Counted from the stretch's first letter, positions 28,297 through 38,916 are shown. The stretch: DNA of 64,000 bases from Rhodovulum sulfidophilum DSM 1374 (GCF_001633165.1 NZ_CP015418.1:2356001-2420000); one strand, 5' to 3'. A program made the numbers and translations. The notes: generated from the letters alone by a model not told the origin.

Positions 28297-28855
28297 GTGG
28301 CATTTGCGGGTGTCGCAGGCACCGTCGGCGGTGACGCTGCCGATCTGCTCGTGCGCCGGGATCTGTTTGAGCAGGTCGGGTAACGATGTGGCTCCCTGTG
28401 ATCTCCACGGCCCGAATTGAACCCGCGATACGGTATGTTCACAGTCAGGGTCTTCTGGCGGCGGGACAGGGTGCTGAAGTCAGGCGCCGTCCAGTCGAGG
28501 CCAACCAGCTGCAGCAGGCTCTCGACGAAGCCGGTCGTCTGCCTGAGCGCCATGCCGAATAGCACCTTCATCGAAAGGCACGTCTGAATGGCAGCATCGC
28601 TGTAGGTCTGCTGGCGGCCACGCCTGCCTGTCGGAGCGGCATCCCAGCTCATCTCGGGGGCGAACCAGATCGTCAGCGAGCCCCGGCGCTTGAGCGCGTG
28701 CGCCGGCGGGCTCGGACCAATGGCGCCCTCACCGGCTTACTGTAGGCTGGCCAGTTCCTGGTCCTGTAGGTCGGGGATGTGGGTCTGCTCATGCATCCCA
28801 GCTACCGCACTGGATTCAAAAGATGAATCCCTCACAGAATTTGTGCAGCAGAGCC
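28297..28855 (-). pseudogene. Remnant of an IS5-family element (IS5/IS1480-like transposase)
   Basis: On the reverse strand the element starts near 28855 with GGCTCTGCTGCACAAATTC, the usual terminal sequence of this IS group. The transposase begins with ATG at 28793 (MSRPTSPTYRTRNWPAYS), is broken by a hairpin insertion, resumes as ALKRRGSLTIWFAPEMSWDA and continues to TLTVNIPYRGFNS. It then loses frame and sequence, and ends in GSVTADGACDTRKCH at the IS3 insertion point. Frame loss, deletion and interruption make it dead. Confidence 0.8.
28702..28736. repeat. 35-nt hairpin inserted in the IS5 transposase gene (copy 1)
   Basis: Plus strand: stem GCCGG (28702-28706), one unpaired C, inner stem GGGC (28708-28711), 13-nt loop TCGGACCAATGGC (28712-28724), inner stem GCCC (28725-28728), TCA, then CCGGC (28732-28736). 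It splits codons between NWPAYS and ALKRRG and accounts for about 38 extra bases relative to the family. The same loop with different stems occurs in another transposase at 56007-56042. Confidence 0.75.
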
Positions 28856-29028
28856 ACTCGAGATCCAAGACTGGCCGCCAATCATTCGCATTGGAGAATT
28901 GTTGCTGTGCATGGGGTGGTCGAGGAAGGACGTGACGTCCCGTTCGCGGTCTGGTCGTTGCGCAGGGAACCGGCGCCTGTCCCCGGACGTTGGCCCGACA
29001 ACTGACGCAAAGCCGCGAAGGAGGGGCC
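28856..29028. other. Spacer between IS remnant and DUF2177 gene
   Basis: I see no gene here. A GAAGGAGGGG ribosome-binding site stands just before the ATG at 29029. Together with the IS debris from 27236 it separates thyX from the next intact gene. Confidence 0.3.
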
Positions 29029-29436
29029 ATGTCCGTGATCATTGCCGTCATTCTATATTTGGTCACGGTGCTGGTGTTTCTGGCGCTCGATGCGTTGATG
29101 CTGCGCCATGTCATGCAGCCGCTCTTCGCGCGCTATCTCGGCGACTGGATGCGCGACCGGCCGCGGATGGGGGCGGCTGCGGTGTTCTACATGGCCTATG
29201 TGCTGGGACTGGTCTGGCTGGTCTCATGGCCCGCGCTGGTGCGCGGCAATCCGGGACAGGCGCTGATCGAGGGCATGGTGGTCGGCGCGATGGCCTATGG
29301 CACCTATGAATTCACCAATTTCGCGACGCTCAAGCGCTGGTCGCCGCTGCAGGTGACCCTCGATACCTGCTGGGGGACGCTTCTGACCGGTATCTCGGCC
29401 TGTATCGGCGTCTTCGTCGCGCGGATCTTCGTCTGA
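29029..29436 (+). CDS. DUF2177 family integral membrane protein
   Basis: The 135-residue protein has four predicted spans: IIAVILYLVTVLVFLALDAL, AVFYMAYVLGLVWLVSW, the AMAYGTYEFTNFATLKRWS region and a C-terminal helix. The conserved GTYEFTNFATLK motif between helices 3 and 4 defines DUF2177. Function is unknown. The strong GGAGGGG site decides the start at 29029. It converges with the cold-shock gene. Confidence 0.88.
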   Translation: MSVIIAVILYLVTVLVFLALDALMLRHVMQPLFARYLGDWMRDRPRMGAAAVFYMAYVLGLVWLVSWPALVRGNPGQALIEGMVVGAMAYGTYEFTNFATLKRWSPLQVTLDTCWGTLLTGISACIGVFVARIFV

Positions 29437-29508
29437 CGCGCGGCGTTCGGGGAACAGATCCGGGGGGGGCAGTGGCGGCCGACACGCCGCCACCGCCCGC
29501 CTTATCGA

Positions 29509-29715
29509 TCAGATCGCCCGGAGGTCTCCGGCCGACTTGCGACCGTCGCGACCCTCGATCATTTCATAGGCGACCTTCTGGTTATCGCTCAGACCGGTCA
29601 TGCCGGCGCGCTCGACGGCGGAAATGTGCACGAACACGTCCTTGCCGCCATCGTCGGGTGCGATAAAGCCGTAGCCCTTGGTGGTGTTGAACCATTTCAC
29701 GGTGCCGGTGGGCAT
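29509..29715 (-). CDS. cspA: Cold-shock domain protein
   Basis: The 68-residue single OB-fold protein binds single-stranded RNA and DNA. RNP1 is KGYGFIAP and RNP2 is VFVHISAVE. The MPTGTVKWFNTTKGYG start is the standard family start. It acts as an RNA chaperone; the 220-bp upstream region to the next gene may give a long 5' leader, as is common for csp genes. Confidence 0.93.
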   Translation of the reverse strand: MPTGTVKWFNTTKGYGFIAPDDGGKDVFVHISAVERAGMTGLSDNQKVAYEMIEGRDGRKSAGDLRAI

Positions 29716-29936
29716 CGTCTGTCTCTCCTCGGTCGGTTCTGCGCCCGCGGAATTGCGGCGCAGCAGGTCACAGCCAGGTCTTCCAGTCTTCCGGCTGCCC
29801 CTGAAGGAGGAGCGGTCGTCCAGGTCGTCTGCCGTCACATTGAAACAATGCAGTAAGATTCGTGAAAAAATCAAGACCCCTGTAGATTGCACCATAAACT
29901 CGGCTAGGTTGTGCCCGGAAACAATCGAGGTTTGGA

Positions 29937-30263
29937 ATGATTATTTACGGTTTAAAAACATGCGATTCCTGTCGAAAGGCCAAGTCGGCGCTGGAGCGCA
30001 TGGGCAAGGCTGTCGATTTCCACGATATGCGCGACGATCCGCTGAGCCGGGAGGAGCTGGCCCGATTCCTCGCGGCGCTGGGGCCGGATCTGGTGAATCG
30101 GCGCTCGACCACCTGGCGCGGGCTCGACGAGGCGGCCCGGGCGGGCGATCCGCTGGATCTGCTCGAGGCCCATCCGACGCTGATGAAACGCCCCGTCATC
30201 GAGGCCGGGGGGCAGCTTCATCTCGGCTGGAACGCGAAGACCGAGGCCGCGCTGGCCGGTTGA
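29937..30263 (+). CDS. ArsC/Spx-family thioredoxin-fold protein (YffB-like)
   Basis: The 108-residue protein opens IIYGLKTCDSCRKAKSALE with a CxxC motif, and has FHDMRDDPLSREEL and the KRPVIE block that places a cis-Pro near the active Cys. This fits the YffB/ArsC-like glutathione-linked reductase group. A true arsenate reductase role is doubtful because no ars genes are near. A strong terminator follows its stop. Confidence 0.85.
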   Translation: MIIYGLKTCDSCRKAKSALERMGKAVDFHDMRDDPLSREELARFLAALGPDLVNRRSTTWRGLDEAARAGDPLDLLEAHPTLMKRPVIEAGGQLHLGWNAKTEAALAG

Positions 30264-30287
30264 GCCGCGCTGGCCGTCAAACACACC

Positions 30288-30318
30288 AAAGGCGCCGGAT
30301 CCACCGGCGCCTTTGCGT
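30288..30318. terminator. Bidirectional intrinsic terminator
   Basis: An 11-bp stem AAAGGCGCCGG / CCGGCGCCTTT with a five-base loop spans 30288-30314 and is followed by GCGTTTTCG on the plus strand. On the minus strand it is followed by T-rich GGTGTGTTTG. It lies between the convergent ArsC-like and thrS genes and can serve both. Confidence 0.8.
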
Positions 30319-30336
30319 TTTCGTATGGTCGTCGGC

Positions 30337-32283
30337 TCAGGCCAGATCGGGGGCCTTGGCCTCGGCCGTCAGCGTGGCGACGATGGCGTCGAGGGCCGCG
30401 GTCTCGGTGCGGTTTTCGCCCAGACGACGGACAGAGACCGTGCGCTCCTCGACCTCGCGCTGACCGATGGCGAGGATCACCGGCACCTTGGCCAGCGAAT
30501 GTTCGCGCACCTTGTAGTTGATCTTCTCGTTGCGGATATCGGCCTCGGCCCGGACACCCGCGGCTTTCAGCGTCGCGACGATCTCGGCCACGTAATCGTC
30601 GGCATCCGACACGATCGAGGCCACGACCACCTGCCGCGGTGCGATCCAGAACGGCAGCTTGCCCGCGTAGTTCTCGATCAATATGCCGATGAAGCGTTCG
30701 AACGAGCCCACCACGGCGCGGTGCAGCATGATTGGGCGGTGCTTCTCGCCATCGGCGCCGATATAGGTGGCGTCCAGCCGCTCGGGCAGATTCGGGTCGA
30801 CCTGCAGCGTGCCGCATTGCCAGTCACGGCCGATGGCATCACGCAGCACGAATTCGAGCTTGGGCCCGTAGAAGGCGCCTTCGCCCTCATTGACCGCGTA
30901 ATCATAGCCCGCCGCGCGACAGGCAGAGCCAAGCGCCTCTTCGGTGCGGTCCCAGCTTTCCTCGCTGCCGATGCGCTTTTCGGGACGGGTCGAGAGCTTG
31001 ACTGTCCAGTCCTCGAAGCCGAGATCGGCATAGATCTTCGCCAGGAAGTCGATGAACTTCTTGGCCTCGGCCTCGATCTGGTCCTCGGAGCAGAAGATAT
31101 GCGCGTCATCCTGGGTAAAGCCGCGCACCCGCATGATGCCATGCAGTGCGCCCGAGGGCTCGTAGCGGTTGCAGGACCCGAATTCGGCCATCCGCAGGGG
31201 CAGGTCGCGATAGGATTTGAGCCCCTGATTGAATATCTGCACATGGCAGGGGCAGTTCATCGGCTTGAGCGCGTTCACGGCCTTCTGGCGGGCATGCTCC
31301 TCGTCGACTTCGACGATGAACATGTTTTCCTGGTAATTGTCCCAGTGGCCCGATTTTTCCCACAGCTTGCGGTCGACGACCTGCGGGGTGTTGACCTCGA
31401 CATAGCCGTCGCGCTCCTGCTGGCGACGCATGTAATCCTGCAGCGTGGTGTAGATCTTCCAGCCGTTCGGATGCCAGAAGATCTGGCCCGGAGCCTCTTC
31501 CTGCAGGTGGAACAGGTCCATCTCGCGGCCCAGTTTGCGGTGGTCGCGCTTCTCGGCCTCTTCGAGGAAGGTCAGGTAATCCTTCAGATCCTGCCGACTG
31601 CGGAAGCCCACGCCATAGATCCGCTGCAGCATCGGCCGGTCGGAATCGCCGCGCCAATAGGCGCCCGCGACCTTCATCAGCTTGAAGGCGTCGGCGGGGA
31701 CCTGGCCGGTATGCTGCAGATGCGGACCGCGGCAGAGATCCTGCCAGTCGCCATGCCAGTACATCCGGATCTGCTGATCCTCGGGGATCATGCCGACAAG
31801 CTCGACCTTGTAGGGCTCGTCATTGTCCTCGTAATGCTTCACGGCACGGGCGCGGTCCCAGATCTCGGTGCGGACCGGGTCGCGGGCATTGATGATCTCT
31901 TTCATCTTCGCTTCGATCCGGCCCAGATCCTCGGGGGTGAAGGGCTCTTCGCGGTCGAAATCGTAATACCAGCCATTCTCGATGACCGGGCCGATGGTGA
32001 CCTTCACATCGGGCCAGAGCGCCTGCACCGCGCGCGCCATGATATGCGCGAGGTCATGCCGGATCAGTTCCAGCGCCGGGGCATCGTCCTTCATGGTGTT
32101 GATGGCGATCGAGGCATCTTCCGTGATCGGCCATTGCAGGTCGAAATGGCGGCCGTTGACCTGGGCCGAAATCGCCTTCTTGGCCAGCGAGTTGGAGATG
32201 CCGGCCGCGATTTCGGCAGGGGTGATCCCGGCCTCGAAATCGCGCTGATTGCCATCGGGGAAGGTGAGAGTGATCTGGCCCAT
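30337..32283 (-). CDS. thrS: Threonyl-tRNA synthetase
   Basis: The 648-residue class II synthetase has an N-terminal TGS domain ([19 protein letters not shown]), the editing domain with [12 protein letters not shown] and [12 protein letters not shown], a catalytic core with [10 protein letters not shown] and the motif 2 loop [15 protein letters not shown], and a C-terminal anticodon domain. It charges tRNA-Thr. The GAGGAGG site upstream fixes the ATG at 32283. Confidence 0.97.
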   Translation of the reverse strand: MGQITLTFPDGNQRDFEAGITPAEIAAGISNSLAKKAISAQVNGRHFDLQWPITEDASIAINTMKDDAPALELIRHDLAHIMARAVQALWPDVKVTIGPVIENGWYYDFDREEPFTPEDLGRIEAKMKEIINARDPVRTEIWDRARAVKHYEDNDEPYKVELVGMIPEDQQIRMYWHGDWQDLCRGPHLQHTGQVPADAFKLMKVAGAYWRGDSDRPMLQRIYGVGFRSRQDLKDYLTFLEEAEKRDHRKLGREMDLFHLQEEAPGQIFWHPNGWKIYTTLQDYMRRQQERDGYVEVNTPQVVDRKLWEKSGHWDNYQENMFIVEVDEEHARQKAVNALKPMNCPCHVQIFNQGLKSYRDLPLRMAEFGSCNRYEPSGALHGIMRVRGFTQDDAHIFCSEDQIEAEAKKFIDFLAKIYADLGFEDWTVKLSTRPEKRIGSEESWDRTEEALGSACRAAGYDYAVNEGEGAFYGPKLEFVLRDAIGRDWQCGTLQVDPNLPERLDATYIGADGEKHRPIMLHRAVVGSFERFIGILIENYAGKLPFWIAPRQVVVASIVSDADDYVAEIVATLKAAGVRAEADIRNEKINYKVREHSLAKVPVILAIGQREVEERTVSVRRLGENRTETAALDAIVATLTAEAKAPDLA

Positions 32284-32430
32284 GATCGGCCTCCTCGTCG
32301 GTTTGGCGCCCACGGAACGCCCGGTTGCGGGTTATGTCGGCTGGTCTAGTGAACCCGCCGGAACAGGGTGTCAAGACGCCCGGGCTGCGGCATGGCCTCC
32401 CGGGCGTTCCGACAGAAACGGCTTCCCGGC

Positions 32431-35400
32431 TCAGCCGAGCTCGGCCAGCCTTTCGAGCGCGCCGCGCAGCTTGGCGGCCTCGCCGGTCTTGGCCTCGACC
32501 AGATCCCTGGTTTCCTCGACCACGTCCTCGGGGGCGCTTTCGACGAATTTCGGGTTCTTCAGGCGGCCTTCGAGCCCCTTGAGGTCCTTTTCAAGCTTCG
32601 ACAGCGTCTTTTCCAGCCGCGCCCGTTCGGCCGCGACGTCGATGATGCCCGCCAGCGGCAGCGCGAAACTGCCGCCCTCGACCGCGATGGTGACGCAGCC
32701 TTTGGGCAGGGTCTCGGCGGCGCTCAGGCTGTCGATCCGGGCCATGCGCCGGATCAGCGCCTCGTTGCGCGCCCAGGCGTCCTGTCCGGCCGCGTCGAGC
32801 TCGGTATAGAGCATCGGGATCTTGGCGCCCGCGGGCACGTTCATCTGGGCCCGGGCCGAGCGGATTTCCTCGATCAGCGCGATCACCCAGTTCATTTCGC
32901 GGTCGGCCTGCAGGTCGATCAGATCGGCGCCATAGGCGGGCCAATCGGCATGGACCAGCATCTTCGCCCGTTCTGCGGTCGTGCCCCAGAGCTCCTCGGT
33001 GATATAGGGCATGATCGGGTGCAGCAGGATCAGGCACTGGTCGATCACCCAGGCCATGGTGGCGCGGGTCTCGGCCTTCTGGGCCTCGGTGCCGTCCATC
33101 AGCAGAGGCTTGGAGAACTCGACATACCAGTCGCAGACCTTGCCCCAGACGAAGGCGTAAAGCGCATTGGCCGCGTCGTTGAAGCGGTAATGGCTCAGCG
33201 CCTCGTCGACTGCTTCGCGCACCCGGGCGGTCTCGCCCACGATCCAGGTGTTCACGGTTTCGGTGGGCGCCGGGATCTCGCCGGTCGGCGTGTAGCCCTC
33301 GAAGACGCCGTTCATCTCGGCAAAGCGGGTGGCGTTCCAGAGCTTGGTGCCGAAATTGCGGTAGCCCGCGATCCGGCTGGTCGAGAGCTTGAGGTCGCGC
33401 CCCATGGCGGCCATGGCGGTCAGGGTGAAGCGCACCGCATCGGCGCCGTATTCGTCGATCAGCTCCAGCGGGTCGAGCACGTTGCCCAGGGATTTCGACA
33501 TCTTCTTGCCCTTCTCGTCGCGGACGAGGGCATGGACATAGACGGTGTGGAACGGCACCTGATCGACCACGGCCAACTGCATCATCATCATCCGGGCGAC
33601 CCAGAAGAAGATGATGTCGAAGCCGGTGATCAGCACATCGGTCGGGAAGTATTTCGCCAGTTCAGGGGTTTCCTCGGGCCAGCCCAGCGTGCCGATGGGC
33701 CAGAGCCCCGAGGAGAACCAGGTGTCGAGCACGTCGGGGTCGCGCCAGATCGGATAGATCAGCCCGGTCGGGTCCTGGCTGAGATTGTACTCAGCGAGGC
33801 TTTCGGCCAGCGCCTCTTCGGCGGCGGCGCGGCCGGCGACCTCGACCACCCGCATCGCATGCAGCGGTGCCGGCAGACCGGCGAGGACGTCCTGGAACTG
33901 CGCCTTGACCGCCTCGAAATCGGCGGCACAGTGATGGCGCGCGCCCCGCTGGACGAAGCCCTCCCCGAGCAGGCGGTAGAGTTCCACATCGTCGAGCGCG
34001 TTGTCGCCCTCATCATCGGTGAAATGGGACGCGTCGAGGTCGAGCCCGTACCAGACCGGGATCTGATGCCCCCACCAGAGCTGGCGGCTGATGCACCAGG
34101 GCTCGATATTCTCCAGCCAGTGGAAATACGTCTTGGCGTCGCGTTCGGGCAGGATGCGGGTATAGCCGGCCGTCTCGTCGAATTGGCCCGCTTCCTGTGC
34201 CGCCATGCCCTTGCGGACGGTGTCGAGCGCGGGGCCCACGATCTTCTGCGTGTCGACGAACCACTGGTCGGTCAGATAGGGCTCGATGGCGGTTTTCGAG
34301 CGGTCGCCATGCGGCACCATGTGGCGGTCGCTGTCGATCCCGTCGAGCCAGCCCCGGGCCTCGGCATCCGCGACGATGGCCTTGCGCGCCTCGTAGCGAT
34401 CGAGCCCGTCGAACCGCGCAATGCAGTCGGCAACCCGGGCGTCGTCGCAGCCTTCGGCGAAATCGGCATTGTCCTTCAGGAACATCGCGGCGCGGGTCGA
34501 CATGATGTTGATGGCGCGCAGCCCCGTGCGCTGGCCGACGCCCCAGTCGTTGAAATCATGCGCGGGCGTGATCTTGACGGCCCCGGTGCCCTTGGTCGGA
34601 TCGGCATAGTCATCGGCGACGATCGGGATCGACCGGCCGCAAAGCGGCAGCCGCACGGTCTTGCCGATCAGGTGCCGGTAGCGGTCGTCCTCGGGATGGA
34701 CGGCAACGCCGGTATCGCCCAGCATGGTCTCGGGGCGGGTGGTCGCCACGACCAGGTAATCGCGGGTCTCGAAGGCGGTGGGGGTGCCTTCCTCGTCGAA
34801 CTCGACCGGGTGTTCATAGGTCGCGCCGTCTTCCAGCGGATAGCGCAGGCGCCACATGTTGCCGTCAAGCTCGACCTGCTCGACCTCGAGATCGGAAATC
34901 GCGGTCTCGAAATGCGGGTCCCAGTTCACCAGCCGCTTGCCGCGATAGATGAGGCCCTTGTTGTACATCTCGACGAAGACCTTGATGACGGCATCGTGGA
35001 AGTTGCCGTCCTCGCCCGCAGGCGCACCGGGGGCGCCGGACATGGTGAAGGCGTTCCGGGACCAGTCGCAGGAGGCGCCCAGGCGTTTGAGCTGGGTGAT
35101 GATGGTGCCGCCCGACTGGCCCTTCCAGTCCCAGACCTTCTCGAGGAATGCCTCGCGTCCCATCTCGCGGCGGCCGGGATTGCCTTCCTTGGCCAGTTCC
35201 CGTTCCACGACCATCTGGGTCGCGATGCCCGCATGGTCCTGACCCGGCTGCCAGAGCGTGTCGAAGCCGCGCATCCGGTGCCAGCGCACCAGGATGTCCT
35301 GCAGCGTGTTGTTGAAGGCATGACCCATATGCAGACTGCCGGTCACGTTCGGCGGCGGGATCATGATGCAGAAGGTTTCGGGGCGCGAGGCATTGGCCCC

Positions 35401-35484
35401 GGCGGTAAAGCAGCCGGCCTTTTCCCAGGCCTCGTAGAGACGCTGTTCTGCGGCGGCAGCGTCGAAAGTCTTTTCCATCGGCAT
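32431..35484 (-). CDS. valS: Valyl-tRNA synthetase
   Basis: The 1017-residue class I synthetase has the HIGH element in [20 protein letters not shown], the KMSKS element in [16 protein letters not shown] and the CP1 editing insertion ([20 protein letters not shown]). A C-terminal coiled coil ([20 protein letters not shown]) is characteristic of ValRS. An AGGG site lies upstream of the ATG at 35484; an ATG two codons later is possible. It diverges from the hydroxylase gene. Confidence 0.97.
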   Translation of the reverse strand: MPMEKTFDAAAAEQRLYEAWEKAGCFTAGANASRPETFCIMIPPPNVTGSLHMGHAFNNTLQDILVRWHRMRGFDTLWQPGQDHAGIATQMVVERELAKEGNPGRREMGREAFLEKVWDWKGQSGGTIITQLKRLGASCDWSRNAFTMSGAPGAPAGEDGNFHDAVIKVFVEMYNKGLIYRGKRLVNWDPHFETAISDLEVEQVELDGNMWRLRYPLEDGATYEHPVEFDEEGTPTAFETRDYLVVATTRPETMLGDTGVAVHPEDDRYRHLIGKTVRLPLCGRSIPIVADDYADPTKGTGAVKITPAHDFNDWGVGQRTGLRAINIMSTRAAMFLKDNADFAEGCDDARVADCIARFDGLDRYEARKAIVADAEARGWLDGIDSDRHMVPHGDRSKTAIEPYLTDQWFVDTQKIVGPALDTVRKGMAAQEAGQFDETAGYTRILPERDAKTYFHWLENIEPWCISRQLWWGHQIPVWYGLDLDASHFTDDEGDNALDDVELYRLLGEGFVQRGARHHCAADFEAVKAQFQDVLAGLPAPLHAMRVVEVAGRAAAEEALAESLAEYNLSQDPTGLIYPIWRDPDVLDTWFSSGLWPIGTLGWPEETPELAKYFPTDVLITGFDIIFFWVARMMMMQLAVVDQVPFHTVYVHALVRDEKGKKMSKSLGNVLDPLELIDEYGADAVRFTLTAMAAMGRDLKLSTSRIAGYRNFGTKLWNATRFAEMNGVFEGYTPTGEIPAPTETVNTWIVGETARVREAVDEALSHYRFNDAANALYAFVWGKVCDWYVEFSKPLLMDGTEAQKAETRATMAWVIDQCLILLHPIMPYITEELWGTTAERAKMLVHADWPAYGADLIDLQADREMNWVIALIEEIRSARAQMNVPAGAKIPMLYTELDAAGQDAWARNEALIRRMARIDSLSAAETLPKGCVTIAVEGGSFALPLAGIIDVAAERARLEKTLSKLEKDLKGLEGRLKNPKFVESAPEDVVEETRDLVEAKTGEAAKLRGALERLAELG

Positions 35485-35607
35485 CGGAGGATCCCTTGCA
35501 TCGAAACGGGCTGGGGCGTGATTAGCGAAAGGCGCGGCCAAGGCCAACCCCTCTGGACAGGACGGGCCGTGCCGCTACGCTCGCCTTCAGGGAGAGGAGG
35601 GCCCCAG

Positions 35608-37896
35608 ATGGAGAGGACATTCGGCAAGAGCCAGACCGGACCGCGGTTCGAGGATTGGCGGTTTCTGATCGGAACGGGGCGCTATGTCGACGATATCGCC
35701 CCAGCCGCGGCGCTGCATGCGGTGTTTCTGCGCAGCCCCGTCGCCCATGCCGAGATCCGGGCGATGGACCTCGAGGACGCGCGGGCGGCGCCCGGGGTGG
35801 TGGCGGTGCTGTCGGCCGGGGATCTGCGGGCGGCCGGGATCGGGGCGGCGATGGGGGCGACGGTCGTCACCAATCGCGACGGCAGCGCGGGCGCCGCGCC
35901 CGCTCGGCCGCTGCTGGCCGAGGGTCGGGTGCGTTTTGTCGGCGAGGCGATGGCGGTGGTGATCGCCGAGACGTTACTGGCGGCGAAGGATGCCGCCGAG
36001 CGGATCGTGTTCGACCTGCATGACCTCGACCCGCATCTGGCGCTGACCGTGGGCGGGCCGCAGATCCATCCCGAGGCACCGCTTAACCTTGCCTATGACT
36101 GGGCGACGGGCGACGAGGCGGCGGTGCATGAGGCGTTCCGGACGGCCGCGCGGACGGTGCGGCTGGAGGTGGCCGACAACCGGGTGATCGTCAATTCGAT
36201 GGAGCCGCGCGGGGCCTGGGCGGAATGGGCGGACGGGCGGCTTCATCTCTGCGTGAACGGGCAGGGGGTCTGGGACCAGAAGGCCAAGCTGGCGGCGATG
36301 CTGGATCTGCCCGAGACGGCGGTGCGGGTGACCAACCCGGATGTGGGCGGCGGTTTCGGGATGAAGGCGATGAGCTATCCCGAATATTACGTCATCGCCC
36401 ATGCCGCGCGGGCGCTGGGTCGGCCGGTGCGCTGGATGTCCGACCGCACCGAGGCGATGCTGAGCGACAATGCCGGGCGCGATCTTGTCTCGATGGTCGA
36501 GATCGCCTTCGATGCCGGGCACCGGATCACCGGCTATCGGGTCGAGACCCTCTCCAATCTGGGGGCCTACAATTCCGAATATGCCCAGCCGATCCAATCC
36601 GAGCTGTTCGCGAAGGTGCTGACCGGCGCCTATGACATTCCGGTGGCCTTCCTCGCGGTGAAGGGCGTCTATACCAACACCACCCAGGTCGATGCCTATC
36701 GCGGCGCCGGGCGGCCCGAGGCGATCTATGCGCTCGAACGTACCATGGATCTCGCGGCCCGCGAGCTTGGGCTCGACCCCTGGGAATTGCGGCGGCGGAA
36801 TTTCATCGCGCCTTCGGCCTTCCCCTACCGCACGCCGACCGGCGAGAGCTATGATGTCGGCGATTTCGCCCGGGTGCTGGCGCGGGTCGAGACCATGGCC
36901 GACCGGGCGGGCTTTGCCGCGCGCAAGGCCGGGAGTGCCGCCCGAGGGCGGCTGCGCGGGCTTGGGCTTTGCTATTACATCGAATCGATCCTGGGCGATC
37001 CGACCGAGGGCGCCGAGATCGCGTTTCCCGAGGATGGAACCGTCGCGCTTTACGTCGGCACCCAGTCGAACGGGCAGGGGCACGAGACGGTCTATGCCCG
37101 CTTCCTGGCCGAGCAGGCGGGGCTTCCGGTCGAGGCGATCCGCGTGATCCAGGGCGACAGCGACCTGATCGCCCGGGGCGGTGGCACCGGCGGGTCGCGC
37201 TCGGTCACCACCCAGGCCAGTGCGACCCTGGCCGCGATCGAGGTCATGGTCGCGGCCTTCACGCCCTTTCTTGCCGCCGAGATGGGCGTGGAGATGTCAG
37301 ATCTGGGCTTCGACGAGGGCCGCTTCCGCGCGCCCGGATCGAACCTGACGCCGGGGCTTATCGAGGCGGCGGCGATGGCGCGTCGCGCGGGGCGGACGGA
37401 TCTCTTGCGCCACCGTGCCGATTATACCCTGCCGGGCCGGTCCTATCCGAATGGCGCCCATGTCGCCGAGGTCGAGATCGACCCCGAGACCGGCGAGACG
37501 CGGGTGTTGCGCTATACGGTCGCGGACGATTTCGGCACGCTGATCAATCCGCGTCTGGCCGAGGGGCAGGTGCATGGCGGTGTGGCGCAGGGGCTTGGCC
37601 AGGCGCTGTGCGAGCGGGTCGTCCATGACGATTATGGCCAGCTTCTGACCGCGAGCTTCATGGATTACGCGATGCCGCGCGCGTCCGATCTGCCTTTCGT
37701 GCAATTCGGGACCGAACCGGTCCCTTCGACCGCCAATCCGCTGGGCATGAAGGGTTGCGGCGAGGCGGGAACGGTGGGCGCGATGGCGGCGGTCGGCAAT
37801 GCGGTGCTGGATGCGCTCTGGAGCGCGGGCGTGCGCCGCGCCGACATGCCGTTCACGCCGGAACGGGTCTGGCGGCTGTTGCGGGCCGCGGTCTGA
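35608..37896 (+). CDS. Xanthine dehydrogenase family molybdopterin-binding subunit (CoxL form II-like), orphan
   Basis: The 762-residue large subunit belongs to the molybdenum hydroxylases. The molybdopterin-cytosine-dinucleotide motifs are VTNPDVGGGFGMKAM and SNGQGHETVYARFLAEQ; the active-site loop reads AYRGAGRPEA, the form II signature, not the AYxCSFR of true CO dehydrogenase. The catalytic Glu is in MKGCGEAGTVG. The usual FAD (CoxM) and 2Fe-2S (CoxS) subunits are absent on both sides, so the partners must be encoded elsewhere. A GGAGAGGAGG site precedes the ATG. Confidence 0.9.
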   Translation: MERTFGKSQTGPRFEDWRFLIGTGRYVDDIAPAAALHAVFLRSPVAHAEIRAMDLEDARAAPGVVAVLSAGDLRAAGIGAAMGATVVTNRDGSAGAAPARPLLAEGRVRFVGEAMAVVIAETLLAAKDAAERIVFDLHDLDPHLALTVGGPQIHPEAPLNLAYDWATGDEAAVHEAFRTAARTVRLEVADNRVIVNSMEPRGAWAEWADGRLHLCVNGQGVWDQKAKLAAMLDLPETAVRVTNPDVGGGFGMKAMSYPEYYVIAHAARALGRPVRWMSDRTEAMLSDNAGRDLVSMVEIAFDAGHRITGYRVETLSNLGAYNSEYAQPIQSELFAKVLTGAYDIPVAFLAVKGVYTNTTQVDAYRGAGRPEAIYALERTMDLAARELGLDPWELRRRNFIAPSAFPYRTPTGESYDVGDFARVLARVETMADRAGFAARKAGSAARGRLRGLGLCYYIESILGDPTEGAEIAFPEDGTVALYVGTQSNGQGHETVYARFLAEQAGLPVEAIRVIQGDSDLIARGGGTGGSRSVTTQASATLAAIEVMVAAFTPFLAAEMGVEMSDLGFDEGRFRAPGSNLTPGLIEAAAMARRAGRTDLLRHRADYTLPGRSYPNGAHVAEVEIDPETGETRVLRYTVADDFGTLINPRLAEGQVHGGVAQGLGQALCERVVHDDYGQLLTASFMDYAMPRASDLPFVQFGTEPVPSTANPLGMKGCGEAGTVGAMAAVGNAVLDALWSAGVRRADMPFTPERVWRLLRAAV

Positions 37897-37920
37897 GGCC
37901 GGAACGCACCGCAGGGGCAC

Positions 37921-37939
37921 GAATTTTCGACGAAAATTC
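37921..37939. terminator. Short palindrome between convergent genes
   Basis: GAATTTT (37921-37927) and AAAATTC (37932-37938) form a seven-bp stem with a four-base loop in the gap between the hydroxylase gene and metF. It may act as a weak terminator for both strands. There is no separate T-run. Confidence 0.4.
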
Positions 37940-37977
37940 GAACCGGGCATCCTGCCGGACGCCCGGGGGCGCGCCGC

Positions 37978-38847
37978 TCAGGCGACCTTTTCCAGATGCG
38001 CGTCGGGCAGCACTCCCAGCGCATGGCAGATATCGCGGGTCAGATGCGGCTTGTTCAGGGTGTAGAAATGGAAATCCCGCACGCCGCCTTCCATCAGCTC
38101 GGTGCAGAGCTCGGTCGCCATCGCCTTGCCCAGCAACTCTTCCCGGCCGTCGCGGATCGCGGTTTCGAAAGCCTCGTCGACATGGGCCGGCACATGCGCG
38201 CCGCAGCGCTGGGCGAAACGACGAACACCGGCCCATTTCTCGATCGGCAGGATGCCGGGGATGATCTTCGCGCCGTCGATCCCCTGCTTCTCGCAGGCAT
38301 CGCGGAAACGGAAGAAGGTCTCGGCCTCGAAGAAGAACTGGGTGATGGCCGTGTCCGCGCCCGCCTCGAACTTGCGTTTCAGCCAGCGCACATCGGCATC
38401 GGGCGCGCCCGCCTCGGGATGCGGGTCGGGATAGGCGCCGACCCGGAGCCGGAACCTGCCGGTCGCGGCCAGCGCCTCGATCAGCTCGCAGGAATTGGCA
38501 AAGCCGTCTGGATGCGGCCGGAACGCGCCCTGGCCCTTGGGCGGGTCGCCCCGCAGCGCCACGATCTCGTTCACGCCTGCCGCCGAATAGGCCTCGGCGA
38601 TCTCCAGCGTCTCGGCCCGGGTCGCGTCGACGCAGGTCAGATGGGCGGCGACATTCAGCCCGTAATGGTTGTGGATGGTCTGGACCGCCTCATGGGTCAG
38701 CTTGCGCGTGGTCCCGCCCGCACCATAGGTCACCGAGACGAAGGCCGGTTTCAGCGCCGCGAGCGCCTGCGCGGCTTCCCACAGCCGGAAGCTCGCCTCC
38801 AGCGTCTGGGGCGGAAAGAACTCGAAGGACACGCGCGGGGCGGTCAT
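37978..38847 (-). CDS. metF: Methylenetetrahydrofolate reductase
   Basis: The 289-residue FAD-dependent TIM-barrel enzyme reduces methylene-THF to methyl-THF for methionine synthesis. Family blocks are RVSFEFFPPQTLEASFRLWE (with the catalytic Glu), FVSVTYGAGGTTR, EIVALRGDPPKGQ and AITQFFFEAETFFRFRDACE. The ATG at 38847 is chosen because MetF begins only a few residues before the FEFFPP block. It is divergent from metR. Confidence 0.95.
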   Translation of the reverse strand: MTAPRVSFEFFPPQTLEASFRLWEAAQALAALKPAFVSVTYGAGGTTRKLTHEAVQTIHNHYGLNVAAHLTCVDATRAETLEIAEAYSAAGVNEIVALRGDPPKGQGAFRPHPDGFANSCELIEALAATGRFRLRVGAYPDPHPEAGAPDADVRWLKRKFEAGADTAITQFFFEAETFFRFRDACEKQGIDGAKIIPGILPIEKWAGVRRFAQRCGAHVPAHVDEAFETAIRDGREELLGKAMATELCTELMEGGVRDFHFYTLNKPHLTRDICHALGVLPDAHLEKVA

Positions 38848-38903
38848 GGCGGACACTCCCAAGGGGTTCGAAGGTTTTCAATCTTGTCGCATGGCTGGGA
38901 CTG

Positions 38904-38916
38904 TGAAACAAACTCA
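38904..38916. promoter_or_regulatory. Putative MetR binding site in the metF/metR intergenic region
   Basis: TGAAACAAACTCA matches the MetR consensus TGAA-N5-TTCA at seven of eight defined positions. It lies between the two divergent starts, 57 bp upstream of metF and 35 bp upstream of metR, the right place for activation of metF and autoregulation. Inference from consensus only. Confidence 0.5.

Noticed and set aside
28820..28935. Short plus-strand frame near the IS5 end
   Set aside because: It reads across the IS terminal sequence and has no ribosome-binding site.
32368..35607. Very long plus-strand frame (over 1000 codons) across the valS region, fused to the CoxL-like gene
   Set aside because: It is the GC-rich antisense of valS. 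Valyl-tRNA synthetase on the reverse strand explains the DNA fully, and the hydroxylase starts at its own ATG with a strong ribosome-binding site.
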